Of a DNA stretch of 10,056 nucleotides, positions 1-7,475 are shown in pieces. How positions within the stretch are numbered: position 1 is the first letter of the stretch; each line of letters starts with the position of its first letter. The position numbers were made by a program, and so were the translations under genes. Source of the stretch: Candidatus Ratteibacteria bacterium. Lineage in GTDB: Bacteria > CAIJMQ01. The stretch lies in contig JAQURI010000050.1 in assembly GCA_028715665.1 (NCBI GenBank), positions 1-10,056 of the forward strand. The letters are read 5' to 3'. The notes beneath the pieces were generated by a model. It did not search any database. It worked only from the letters and a program-made list of their open reading frames with translations, and was not told the origin of the DNA.

Positions 1-1
1 T

Positions 2-70
2 TCACCAGGTTTTGCATCTATCCCCAAAACAACAGAAGAATATATTTTAGAAAGCATAATTAAAGAATGA
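2..70 (+). CDS. C-terminal end of an unidentified plus-strand protein (partial)
   Basis: Reading from base 2, the first 69 bases are open and end in TGA at 68-70. They give a 22-residue tail, SPGFASIPKTTEEYILESII followed by KE. The composition is protein-like, with an amphipathic acidic C-terminal helix, and the other two forward frames read less naturally. The gene begins outside the window, so its family cannot be named. It converges on the minus-strand arabinose block, whose last stop codon lies at 162-164. The stop codon overlaps the first copy of the 14-bp direct repeat at 69-82. Confidence 0.5.
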   Translation, partial: SPGFASIPKTTEEYILESIIKE

Positions 71-125
71 TTACACAGATTATACCCGCCATTGAACTAA
101 TGGCGGGTAGGGATTACACGGATTA
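69..125. repeat. Direct-repeat pair flanking a hairpin (repeat-hairpin-repeat element)
   Basis: GATTACACAGATTA at 69-82 and GATTACACGGATTA at 112-125 are direct repeats differing at one base. They lie either side of an 11-bp hairpin at 83-109. The whole element is 57 bp and fills most of the gap between two convergent genes. From memory, similar short 'attacac-gatta' words recur between genes in some uncultured bacterial genomes, which would make this a dispersed intergenic repeat. That cannot be checked within one window. Confidence 0.6.
83..109. terminator. Stable hairpin between convergent genes, possible bidirectional terminator
   Basis: The arms TACCCGCCATT (83-93) and AATGGCGGGTA (99-109) pair perfectly over 11 bp around a 5-base loop (GAACT). 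Its position just after a plus-strand stop and before the end of the minus-strand operon suits a shared terminator or an mRNA 3'-end stabiliser. Neither side has an immediate run of T, so it is not a textbook intrinsic terminator. It may instead be the core of the surrounding repeat element. Confidence 0.5.
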
Positions 126-161
126 ATAATCTCCTTAATATATTAAAATAATAACTCATTC

Positions 162-1643
162 TTACCCAAATGGATTTTCGGCTGGATACAATATTTCTTT
201 CGGCAGATTGAAATATACATCGCAAATGCCAAGCATTTTCAATGCCGAGAACAGTGATTTGCCAGCATGCTTGAAAGCGACGCCGGTGTGATGCGGAAAT
301 CTCTGCCCTATCAAAACGTGGCGATAAAAACGCCCCATCTCCTTAACGGCAAATATTCCAATGCTGCCGAAAGACTTCGGGTCGATGTCCAGAATCTCGC
401 CCTCCGCAACATACGCTTTTAATTTTGTGTCCGCCGTGCTTTGTATCCTAAATAAACTCATAGCGCCGGGGCGGATTCTTCCTTCCAAAGTGCCTCTGGT
501 AATATTCGGCTCTTTCCCGCCCTCCATCAAACGATGCATTATAAGTTGATATTTCATTTTGATATTTGCCATACAAGACGATGCAGTATTCCCGCAATGA
601 AATCCCATAAATAAATCGCTTAATTTATAATTTTTGACTTTATTTTTGGACTCTTTGAACATATCGGCCGGGACGGTATTATTTATATCAAGGAGTGTAG
701 CAGGCATTTGTGTTGCACAGGTTATAATGTATTCGCTCAACACGCCGTAAATATCCACTTCGCAAGATATTGGAATACCTTTTTGCGCCATGCGCGAATT
801 GACATAACAGGGAACGAACCCGAAGTATTTTTCGAAAGAAGGCCAGCATTTGTTCGCAAAAACGGCGTATTTGCTTGCGCCCAGATTCTCTTCCAAGAAC
901 TTTGTCAAGGCTACTTCATATTGCGCCAGTTTTTGCAAGAGTTCCGGATAAGTATTGCCTTTGCCGAGTTCCCGCTCCATCTCTTTTGCGATTTTTTTTA
1001 TTTTTGGATTGCCTTTTGCGGAAAGATAAATATCGTATAGGTCAAGTTCGCTGTTTTCCATTATTTCCACGCCCAAATCATAAAGCGGTTTTATGGGAGC
1101 GTTACATGCAAGAAAATCCTGCGGCCGGGGCCCGAACGAAAAAATCTTTAAATTTTTTACGCCGAGCATAACCCTGGCAACGGCAGTGAAATCGCTTATT
1201 TTTTCCGACAGTTCCTCTGCCGTGCCTACGGGATATTCGGGAATATACGGATTTAATCCTCTTAAGCCCAAATTATATGACGCGTTAAGCATTCCGCAAT
1301 ATGCGTCCCCTCTGCCGTTTATGAGATTTTTTCCAGTTTCTTCGGCCGCGGCAATAAACATTGTCGGCCCCGCGAATTTTTCCGCAAGTTTTGTGGTGGG
1401 GCCCTCCGGGCCGAAATTGCCGAGATATACGACAAGTGCGTTTATTTTTTTGTCATTGATTTCTTCCAGCGCCGGGGAAATATCTTTTTCGCTTTCTATT
1501 ATCGTTTTTATTTCGGTAACAGTAATTTTTTTATTTTTGCATTCTTGGACAAGTTTTATCCTGCGTTTTCTGGAAAGTTCAACCGGGAAACAATCCCTGC
1601 TGACAGCGACAATGCCGATTTTTATCTGCGGGACATTTTTCAT
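162..1643 (-). CDS. L-fucose isomerase-like ketol isomerase, probable L-arabinose isomerase of the ara operon
   Basis: This 493-residue protein belongs to the L-fucose/L-arabinose isomerase superfamily, the shorter FucI-related branch. Expected metal and substrate ligands are visible: Glu295 in the segment CEVDIYG (294-300), Asp319 in LLDINN, and a late His pair at 451-452 (FPHHTGVAF). The Glu-Asp spacing of 24 matches E. coli FucI (Glu337, Asp361, with His528 as third ligand). FHCGN at 348-352 is another conserved-looking patch. The protein is cytosolic and has no signal peptide. It is the last gene after araB and araD, which metabolise L-ribulose, so the likely reaction is L-arabinose to L-ribulose; this is inferred from context. 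L-fucose or D-arabinose activity is possible, but no fuculokinase or fuculose-phosphate aldolase is nearby. The ATG at 1641-1643 is supported by the Shine-Dalgarno site at 1653-1659. Confidence 0.8.
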   Translation of the reverse strand: MKNVPQIKIGIVAVSRDCFPVELSRKRRIKLVQECKNKKITVTEIKTIIESEKDISPALEEINDKKINALVVYLGNFGPEGPTTKLAEKFAGPTMFIAAAEETGKNLINGRGDAYCGMLNASYNLGLRGLNPYIPEYPVGTAEELSEKISDFTAVARVMLGVKNLKIFSFGPRPQDFLACNAPIKPLYDLGVEIMENSELDLYDIYLSAKGNPKIKKIAKEMERELGKGNTYPELLQKLAQYEVALTKFLEENLGASKYAVFANKCWPSFEKYFGFVPCYVNSRMAQKGIPISCEVDIYGVLSEYIITCATQMPATLLDINNTVPADMFKESKNKVKNYKLSDLFMGFHCGNTASSCMANIKMKYQLIMHRLMEGGKEPNITRGTLEGRIRPGAMSLFRIQSTADTKLKAYVAEGEILDIDPKSFGSIGIFAVKEMGRFYRHVLIGQRFPHHTGVAFKHAGKSLFSALKMLGICDVYFNLPKEILYPAENPFG

Positions 1644-1652
1644 AAGGGGATT

Positions 1653-1659
1653 CTCCTTT
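1653..1659 (-). promoter_or_regulatory. Ribosome binding site of the isomerase gene
   Basis: Read on the minus strand, AAAGGAG lies 9 bases before the ATG at 1641-1643. It is a clear Shine-Dalgarno sequence and fixes the start. It also shows that this gene has its own initiation signal, whereas araB and araD upstream lack one. No clear -35/-10 pair was found in the 62-bp gap, so co-transcription with araD is most likely. Confidence 0.75.
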
Positions 1660-1705
1660 AAAGCTTTATAACAAAATCCACAAATCTAAGAAAAAATTGT
1701 TAAGC

Positions 1706-2401
1706 TCATTTTTGCCCGTAATAAGAATTTTTGCCGTGTTTGCGCTCATAATGTTTTTTAATTAAAGTTTTCTTCAAGGAAGAAACTTGCGGATTTATCT
1801 GCAAAGTGAGAAATGCCATCTTTGCCAATTCTTCAAGCATTGCACCGTTGTAAACGGCTTCTTTTGCGTCCTTTCCCCACACAAACGGCCCGTGGCAGGC
1901 AACTAAAACCATTCTTACGTCTTTGTAGGATATATTTTTAAAAACTTCTAAAATCTGTCTGCCTATCGCTTCTTCGTAGTTGCCTTTGATTTGCTCATCG
2001 CTCATAATTTTCGTGCAGGGGACTTCCTGCGGCAGGAAGTCGGCATGCGTAGTCCCTAATATCGGAATAGGTCTGAGCGCCTGCGCCCACGCTGTAGCAT
2101 AACTGGAATGAGTATGGACTACTCCGCCGATTTCGGCAAAATTTCTATAAAGCATAGAATGCGTTTTTGTATCGGAAGAGGGTTTTAACCTACCCTCCAC
2201 GATATTGTTTCGGAGGTCAACTACTACCATATCGTTTGCCTTCAGTTTCTTGTAAGGAATGCCGCTGGGCTTAATGGCAAAGACACCCTTGGCGCGGTCT
2301 AACTCGCTTACGTTCCCAAAAGTGTGAATAATTAATTTTTGCTTAACAAGCTCCATAGCGGCCTCGTAGGCCTGTTCTTTTATTCGTTTATAGGGCGTCA
2401 T
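1706..2401 (-). CDS. araD: L-ribulose-5-phosphate 4-epimerase
   Basis: This enzyme interconverts L-ribulose-5-phosphate and D-xylulose-5-phosphate, the last step taking arabinose into the pentose phosphate pathway. Its 231 residues match the E. coli AraD length. The class II aldolase/epimerase zinc site is present: Asp77 (SSD), His96 and His98 (VHTHSSYAT) and His170 (CHGPFVWGK). Phosphate-binding segments GN (29-30), SG (46-47) and SS (75-76) are intact. The epimerase-specific Asp121 (THADF) and the C-terminal Tyr of KHYERKHGKNSYYGQ (217-230) separate it from fuculose-phosphate aldolase relatives. The ATG lies inside the end of araB, a 14-base overlap in a different frame, with no Shine-Dalgarno upstream. 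Translation is probably coupled to araB. Confidence 0.96.
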   Translation of the reverse strand: MTPYKRIKEQAYEAAMELVKQKLIIHTFGNVSELDRAKGVFAIKPSGIPYKKLKANDMVVVDLRNNIVEGRLKPSSDTKTHSMLYRNFAEIGGVVHTHSSYATAWAQALRPIPILGTTHADFLPQEVPCTKIMSDEQIKGNYEEAIGRQILEVFKNISYKDVRMVLVACHGPFVWGKDAKEAVYNGAMLEELAKMAFLTLQINPQVSSLKKTLIKKHYERKHGKNSYYGQK

Positions 2402-4061
2402 TTTTATAGGTGAAATCTTTTTCTATAAATTCAGCAAGTTTCGAGTATCTATTATACAGTTTTTTATAAAAATTATGTTTTTTTATATCCGGCTTATATT
2501 CTTTTTCAAAACCGTTTCCCATTTTTTCTTGTGCTTGCTGGACAGTGCTATAAACACCGCTTGCCACAGCGGCGCACATTGCCGCGCCTAATGCGCAAGC
2601 CTCCTCGGAACGAACGACTTTAATATTCATGCCGAGGATATCCGACAAAACCTGCATAACAAAAGGCGATTTTTTGGCTACACCGCCGAGCGCTATGACG
2701 CTTTTAATCTCAATGCCTTCTTCGGCAAATCTGTCGACAATCTTTTTGGCTCCGAACGCCGTTGCTTCCACAAGGGCTTTAAATATCGCTACGGCATCAC
2801 TGCCGAAATCAAGACCCGTAATAGCGCCTTTAAGAAACTGATTCGCATAAGGAGTGCGTCTGCCGTTAATCCAGTCAAGGGCTATAATATTTGTCTTGCC
2901 GGGAGGTTGTTCGGCGGCGGCTTTTGAAAGTTCGGGAATTATATTTTTTATTATTTTCTCTTTCTCGCCGGCCGAAAAATCCTTGCCGAACAAATTTTCA
3001 ACAGGCCAAGAAACCACGTCTTTAAACCAGGCATATACATCACCGAACGCAGATTGCCCTGCCTCCATGCCAACCATGCCGGGAATAACGGACCCGTCTA
3101 CCTGCCCGCAGATACCTTTTATGAGTTTGCCTTTTACATCCTCTTTTGGAGCAACAAGAATATCGCATGTGGAAGTTCCTATGACTTTACAGAGCACATT
3201 TGGCTTGATTTGGGCTCCGATAGCGCCTATATGCGCATCAAAGGCTCCGATTCCTACGACTACATTTTCGGAAAGTCCCAATTTTTCCGCCCACTGCCTG
3301 CTTAAAGTCCCGGCCTTATAATCAACGGTATAAGTTTGTTTATAAAGTTTTTCGCGGACTCCTTCCAAAAGAGGGTCGATTTTTTCCAAAAATTTTTTAG
3401 GCGGTAATCCTCCGAAAGATTCATGCCACATTGCTTTGTGTCCGGCGGCGCATCTGCTTCTTTTTATAAGACGCGCATCATTTACGCCGGTAAGCAACGC
3501 GGGCATCCAGTCGCAGTGTTCAACCCAGGAAAATGCGGATTTTTGAATTTTTTTGTCTTTTCGCAAAATATGCAGGATTTTCGCCCAAAACCATTCCGAA
3601 GAATAAACCCCCCCGCTATACTTAGTGTAATCTTGGCTGTAAGATTTTGCGACGGAATTGATTTCTTCGGCTTCTTCAACGGCGCTGTGGTCTTTCCAAA
3701 GAACGAACATCGCGTTGGGATTGTCCTTGAATTCTGCTTTCAGGGAAAGAGGCATTCCCGCCTCATCCACAGCGCATGGGGTAGAACCCGTAGTATCCAA
3801 AGACATACCCGCTATTCGGGATATTTTACCGTGCGGAAATTTTGAAAGGGCTTTCTTTACCGATTCCTGAAACGATTCTATATAATCGAGCGGATGTTGT
3901 CGAAATTGATTTTTCCCAACCGAGCAATATTTTCCTTCCGTCCAGCGTCTGTAGACGCTAACGGCACCTGCCAATTCTCTGCCGTCGTCAACGTCTGCAA
4001 CAATCGTCCTCACGGAATCTGTCCCGAAATCTACGCCGATAGTATATTTCCCCGTGCTCAT
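2388..4061 (-). CDS. araB: Ribulokinase
   Basis: This FGGY-family carbohydrate kinase phosphorylates L-ribulose to L-ribulose-5-phosphate with ATP. Its 557 residues are close to the roughly 560 of bacterial AraB. The N-terminal phosphate loop GVDFGTDSVR (9-18) and the ribulokinase-type SLDTTGSTPCAVD (87-99) mark the first lobe. GAFDAHIGAIGA (272-283) carries the probable catalytic base Asp275. GTSTCD (295-300) and ALGGVAKKSP (457-466) form the nucleotide-binding part of the second lobe. It starts 9 bases after the pyrE stop and overlaps araD by 14 bases, so pyrE, araB and araD look co-transcribed. No good Shine-Dalgarno precedes the ATG, again suggesting coupling to pyrE translation. No frameshift or missing motif was seen. 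Confidence 0.96.
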   Translation of the reverse strand: MSTGKYTIGVDFGTDSVRTIVADVDDGRELAGAVSVYRRWTEGKYCSVGKNQFRQHPLDYIESFQESVKKALSKFPHGKISRIAGMSLDTTGSTPCAVDEAGMPLSLKAEFKDNPNAMFVLWKDHSAVEEAEEINSVAKSYSQDYTKYSGGVYSSEWFWAKILHILRKDKKIQKSAFSWVEHCDWMPALLTGVNDARLIKRSRCAAGHKAMWHESFGGLPPKKFLEKIDPLLEGVREKLYKQTYTVDYKAGTLSRQWAEKLGLSENVVVGIGAFDAHIGAIGAQIKPNVLCKVIGTSTCDILVAPKEDVKGKLIKGICGQVDGSVIPGMVGMEAGQSAFGDVYAWFKDVVSWPVENLFGKDFSAGEKEKIIKNIIPELSKAAAEQPPGKTNIIALDWINGRRTPYANQFLKGAITGLDFGSDAVAIFKALVEATAFGAKKIVDRFAEEGIEIKSVIALGGVAKKSPFVMQVLSDILGMNIKVVRSEEACALGAAMCAAVASGVYSTVQQAQEKMGNGFEKEYKPDIKKHNFYKKLYNRYSKLAEFIEKDFTYKNDAL

Positions 4062-4070
4062 GATAAGAGA

Positions 4071-4652
4071 TTATTTTGACACATTATTTCGGCTACCCAA
4101 ATACGTAAGCGGAATTCCTTGTTTACATAAAGGACAGATTTCTTTTGAATAGTTCTGGATTTCTAAATTTAGAAGAGAAAAATTTTTCGCTCCGAATCCA
4201 ACTTTTCCTCCGCTTCTATCAACAAGCGACCCCACTCCTGTAATATTACAGCCCTTGTCTTTTGCAAGTTGTATGATTTCCTTCAAAGACCCGCCGGTAG
4301 TAATCACATCTTCCACCGCAAGAACACTTTCTTTTTTGTTTAATTCGAAGCCGCGTTTTAAGAGCATTTTGCCGTCAATTCGTTCGGCAAATATGGCTCT
4401 TGCTCCCAAAGCCCGCGCGACTTCCTGTCCAACGATTATTCCGCCGACTGCAGGAGAAACTACGACATCCACTTTAGCTTTAGAGAACTGTTTTGCGAGT
4501 TGACTGCATAATTTTTCGGCTATGTCGGGATATTGCAGGACTTTGGCGCACTGCAGATACGTAGAGGAATGAAGACCGCTCGTGAGCAGGAAATGCCCTT
4601 CCAAAAGCGCGCCTTTTTCTTTAAAAAGTTCGTAAATTCGTTTTTCTTCCAT
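4071..4652 (-). CDS. pyrE: Orotate phosphoribosyltransferase
   Basis: PyrE joins orotate to PRPP to give orotidine-5'-phosphate in de novo pyrimidine synthesis. The 193-residue protein has the type I phosphoribosyltransferase PRPP loop VLAVEDVITTGGS (110-122), with the acidic pair Glu114-Asp115. Its N-terminal region, GHFLLTSGLHSSTYLQ (19-34), is typical of the orotate-binding hood. VSPAVGGIIVGQEVARALG (65-83) follows. The C-terminal CPLCKQGIPL (173-182), with a Cys-x-x-Cys, matches the short Thermus/Aquifex-type PyrE group rather than the E. coli type. It has its own probable promoter at 4665-4693 and lies 9 bases before araB, so it appears to be the first gene of a pyrE-araB-araD-isomerase unit. 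The ATG has almost no leader and no Shine-Dalgarno. Confidence 0.93.
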   Translation of the reverse strand: MEEKRIYELFKEKGALLEGHFLLTSGLHSSTYLQCAKVLQYPDIAEKLCSQLAKQFSKAKVDVVVSPAVGGIIVGQEVARALGARAIFAERIDGKMLLKRGFELNKKESVLAVEDVITTGGSLKEIIQLAKDKGCNITGVGSLVDRSGGKVGFGAKNFSLLNLEIQNYSKEICPLCKQGIPLTYLGSRNNVSK

Positions 4653-4664
4653 TCTTAAAACAAG

Positions 4665-4693
4665 ATTTTATCAGACCGAAACGAAATTGACAA
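4665..4693 (-). promoter_or_regulatory. Sigma70-type promoter of the pyrE-araB-araD-isomerase unit
   Basis: On the minus strand, TTGTCA (4688-4693) and TAAAAT (4665-4670) are separated by exactly 17 bp. TGA directly before the -10 provides a TGn extended element. Only 12 bases separate the -10 box from the pyrE ATG, so transcription would begin about 6 bases before the start codon. This predicts an almost leaderless mRNA. The promoter separates pyrE and the ara genes from the GH30 genes upstream, although read-through remains possible because no terminator is visible in the 51-bp gap. Confidence 0.72.
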
Positions 4694-4703
4694 AAGAGAA
4701 TTA

Positions 4704-6080
4704 TTAATTAATCAGTGATTCAATATCCAACGCCAATGTCGTAATAGAGCGGGGTGGAAGTAAAACAGCTTTTTTCAAATTATATTTACCTGCATTTTCC
4801 CCTTTTTCTGTCTGCGATGTCCGGATTACATCCCCGCCGTTTATTTTAAATCCTGCCTCTTTTATTGAAATAACTTCTTGTTTGTCTTTAGAAACGTTAA
4901 GCACGACAACAGTCATAGAATCTTTATTGGGACTTATATAAGCAGATACTCTTAAATCTCTCGAGTCCGCGTGTGCAGACACGCGTTTATAGCCGGGAGA
5001 AATAAATTTCGAATATTGCCTGAACGCGTAATATTTGTCGGACAATACATACCCTTTTTGGGTAGTCCAATCCTTTGGCCTATTCGGGCTTTCTATTTCC
5101 ACCAATGCGGTACCTCTGTCTTTTGCCCATATCAAATCCCAATATAAATAAGCGGAGACATTTCCGTACACAAGACAGTTATGCATAATCCAAGCCGTAT
5201 TAAACCAATCGCCCCTATGATATTCCGTCTGAAAAATGGGCTTCCCCGGATAACTTTTGGCAATCCTTTTTAGGTTATCGATAAATGAATCCGGATTATT
5301 ATTTGCTCCATCGCCCCCATGATATAGATGATAACAATAACCATCCAGAAGGTCATGATTAAATCTCGCCGCATAATTCTGAAAAGTGTTATAACCGATT
5401 CCGTGGACTTCGGGCCCCAAAATCTTCGGGCAGTATTCTAAAGTTTTGAGTTTTTTATACACTTCTTCGAGTGCTCTATTATAACCCGCAGTAGTATATG
5501 TCTCGGTTTCTTTAAACATACAAGCTTCATGGCTACCCCAAGAAGGCTCGTTTTCAATAGCAATATAGGTGGGTTCAACCCCCAGCTTTTTATACGCATT
5601 TAAGGAATCGACCCAATACTGCGCGAAAGCATCATACATAAATTTACCGTCCTCATCTTTTTTAAGCGTCCCGCCAACCTTTTCATTATTACTTTTAAGT
5701 TCAACCGGCGGAGACCAGACACTCATTATAATTATGGGGTCGCGATGCGAATATTTGCGCATATCCTCTATAACTTGCGCTGTTTCCGGAATAAAATTAT
5801 CTTCGTATTCATAGGAATTGCGCACCCGAAGAATACTTAAGCCAAGCTCTTCAAAAATACAATTATAAATATCTTCTTTCTGGGGATGATTAATCAGAAA
5901 ACTTTCGTAATAAGTTATAGACGCTCCGAATCCTTCAATGGTCTGATAAGTTTCTTCGGAATTTATTAAAACTACAACTGGGAATACGGGGGGATTGAAA
6001 ACAGCGAAACAACAAAATAATATAAAAAACCCGAGCATACAAATCAAAACGATTATTTTGCCGTTTAATAAACGCTTCAT
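4704..6080 (-). CDS. GH30-family glycoside hydrolase, exported or membrane-anchored (downstream copy)
   Basis: This 458-residue protein is a retaining glycoside hydrolase of clan A, resembling the xylanase side of family GH30. A hydrophobic N-terminal segment (8-28) indicates export; with no clear cleavage site it may stay as an anchor. The barrel starts at TYQTIEGFGAS (44-54). WSPPVELKSN (122-131), the acid/base Glu178 in IENEP, and the nucleophile Glu286 in QTEY follow. The C-terminal part from YYAFRQYSKFISPG (350-363) to RSITTLAL (444-451) matches the GH30 side beta-sandwich, so the enzyme looks complete. The loop after the last barrel strand (YWDLIWAKDRG, 313-323) lacks the Arg-Arg of glucuronoxylan-specific GH30_8 enzymes, so the substrate is uncertain: xylan, arabinoxylan or another beta-glycan. 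It begins one codon after the stop of its paralogue, in the same frame, suggesting coupled translation. Confidence 0.87.
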   Translation of the reverse strand: MKRLLNGKIIVLICMLGFFILFCCFAVFNPPVFPVVVLINSEETYQTIEGFGASITYYESFLINHPQKEDIYNCIFEELGLSILRVRNSYEYEDNFIPETAQVIEDMRKYSHRDPIIIMSVWSPPVELKSNNEKVGGTLKKDEDGKFMYDAFAQYWVDSLNAYKKLGVEPTYIAIENEPSWGSHEACMFKETETYTTAGYNRALEEVYKKLKTLEYCPKILGPEVHGIGYNTFQNYAARFNHDLLDGYCYHLYHGGDGANNNPDSFIDNLKRIAKSYPGKPIFQTEYHRGDWFNTAWIMHNCLVYGNVSAYLYWDLIWAKDRGTALVEIESPNRPKDWTTQKGYVLSDKYYAFRQYSKFISPGYKRVSAHADSRDLRVSAYISPNKDSMTVVVLNVSKDKQEVISIKEAGFKINGGDVIRTSQTEKGENAGKYNLKKAVLLPPRSITTLALDIESLIN

Positions 6081-6083
6081 CCT

Positions 6084-7469
6084 TTAATTGATAATTCTTA
6101 CGTCCAATGCCAATGTCGTAATAGAACGGGAAGGAACACTTAATATCGTATCTTTGCGATACAATCCAATATATTTTCCATGTTCGGTTTCCGAAGTCCG
6201 GAATATCCCGCCCCTTAAACTTTCAAAATCTGCTTTTCCAATCGAAACATCATAATTTTCGTTTGAAACATTAAGCATCACTATTGTCATTGCATCTTTG
6301 GCAGGATTTATATAAGCGGATATTTTTAAATTTTCCGAAGTCGACCCTGCAGAGATTCTCTTCCAGCCGGGAGAAATAAATTTCGAATATTGCCTGAAAG
6401 CATAATAATAGGGAGTAAGTACATAACCTTCTGACGTCGTCCATGTTGACGGATTTCCTAAACTTTCCAGTTGAATCAATCCTTTATCTCCCTGCCAAAC
6501 CAAAGCCCAATATAAATACGCAGAAACATTGCCGTAGACAAGGCAGTTATGCATAATCCAAGCTGTGTTGAACCAGTCCCCTCTGTCGTATTCAGTCTGA
6601 AAAATCGGTTTATCGGAATAATCTTTTGCAATCCTTTCAAGATTCGGGATGAATAAATCAGGGTTATGATTGTCATTCACCCTATCAGATTCTCCATGAT
6701 ATAAATGATAAGCATAACCATAAATTAAATCCTTATTAAAAAATCTGGCAAAATTCTGAAAAATGTTATAGTCTATTCCCTGCTCCTCCGGCGCCAAAAT
6801 TTGGGGACGGGGCTGCAAGGACTGCAACGCTTTGGAAACCGCTTCCAGTGCCTTATCATAACCGGCTGTATCCGCAGATTCAGTCTCATACAAGAAGCAG
6901 CTTTCCCATTCTCCGTGTGAGGGTTCGTTCTGGATGCTGATATAGTCGGGAACAATTCCCATTTTTTTATAGGCTTTAAGAGAGTCAATCCAATATCTGG
7001 CAAAAGCATCATATATAAATTTACCGTTTTCATCTCTTTTAAGCGTTCCTCCGCGGAGAGCATTATTGCTTTTAAGATCCGGCGGCGGAGACCATAAACT
7101 CATAAGTATTTTGGGATTGCGGTCTGAATATTTATACAGATTTCTCACGATTTCCGCCAAATTCGGATTAAAATTCTCCTCTGTTTGGTACTGATATCCA
7201 TTTTTTAATCTAAGTATACTTAGACCGAGATTTTGAAAAGCATGATAATAGATATCTTCTCGGTTAGGATGCTGAGCAAAAGAAATTTCATACCATGCAA
7301 CAGAAGCGCCAAAGCCTTCGATGGTCTGGTAAGTTTTTTTTGAATCAATTGTTATTTTTGCGGTTTTAACCCCAAAGCTCTCGTTTGCCTCGAAATCTTC
7401 ACCGAATAAAACCCCCGGCACAATAAAACAAATCAGCAACACTAAAACCCGATTCATAATTTTGCGCAT
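6084..7469 (-). CDS. GH30-family glycoside hydrolase, secreted (upstream copy)
   Basis: This 461-residue paralogue of the neighbouring GH30 gene shares a 25-residue identical run after the nucleophile (297-321 here, 290-314 there). A signal peptide is clear: positive MRKIMNR, then a hydrophobic core, with likely cleavage near LFG-ED (23/24). About 20 polar residues lead into TYQTIEGFGAS (46-56). The catalytic pair is Glu182 (IQNEPS) and Glu293 (QTEY). WSPP at 126-129 and the C-terminal beta-sandwich (YSKFISPGWKRISA, then RSITTLAL at 448-455) are present. It differs from its partner in the loop after YW (ALVWQGDKG, 322-330) and around the acid/base (SHGEWESC against SWGSHEAC), so the two may prefer different substrates or linkages. 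The ATG at 7467-7469 follows the mtnP stop by 15 bases. The organism probably uses the pair on plant xylan-type polymer outside the cytoplasm. Confidence 0.88.
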   Translation of the reverse strand: MRKIMNRVLVLLICFIVPGVLFGEDFEANESFGVKTAKITIDSKKTYQTIEGFGASVAWYEISFAQHPNREDIYYHAFQNLGLSILRLKNGYQYQTEENFNPNLAEIVRNLYKYSDRNPKILMSLWSPPPDLKSNNALRGGTLKRDENGKFIYDAFARYWIDSLKAYKKMGIVPDYISIQNEPSHGEWESCFLYETESADTAGYDKALEAVSKALQSLQPRPQILAPEEQGIDYNIFQNFARFFNKDLIYGYAYHLYHGESDRVNDNHNPDLFIPNLERIAKDYSDKPIFQTEYDRGDWFNTAWIMHNCLVYGNVSAYLYWALVWQGDKGLIQLESLGNPSTWTTSEGYVLTPYYYAFRQYSKFISPGWKRISAGSTSENLKISAYINPAKDAMTIVMLNVSNENYDVSIGKADFESLRGGIFRTSETEHGKYIGLYRKDTILSVPSRSITTLALDVRIIN

Positions 7470-7475
7470 AAAATA

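Noticed and set aside
135..146. TTAATATATTAA palindrome as an operator
   Set aside because: A 12-base all-AT palindrome in an AT-rich gap downstream of an operon is expected by chance and lies in no promoter.
361..1671. Plus-strand open frames of 62-192 codons opposite the isomerase gene
   Set aside because: They are antisense shadows of a well-supported gene; their translations show no recognisable domain and no good initiation signals.
1706..2401. AraD homologue as methylthioribulose-1-phosphate aldolase, making a methionine-salvage (DHAP shunt) route with mtnP
   Set aside because: The epimerase-specific Asp121 and C-terminal SYYGQ, the 231-residue length and the overlap with araB all point to true AraD. 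No mtnA is present.
2629..4503. Plus-strand and alternative minus-strand frames inside araB and pyrE
   Set aside because: These lie over confidently identified genes with complete motifs, and have low-complexity, unlikely protein composition.
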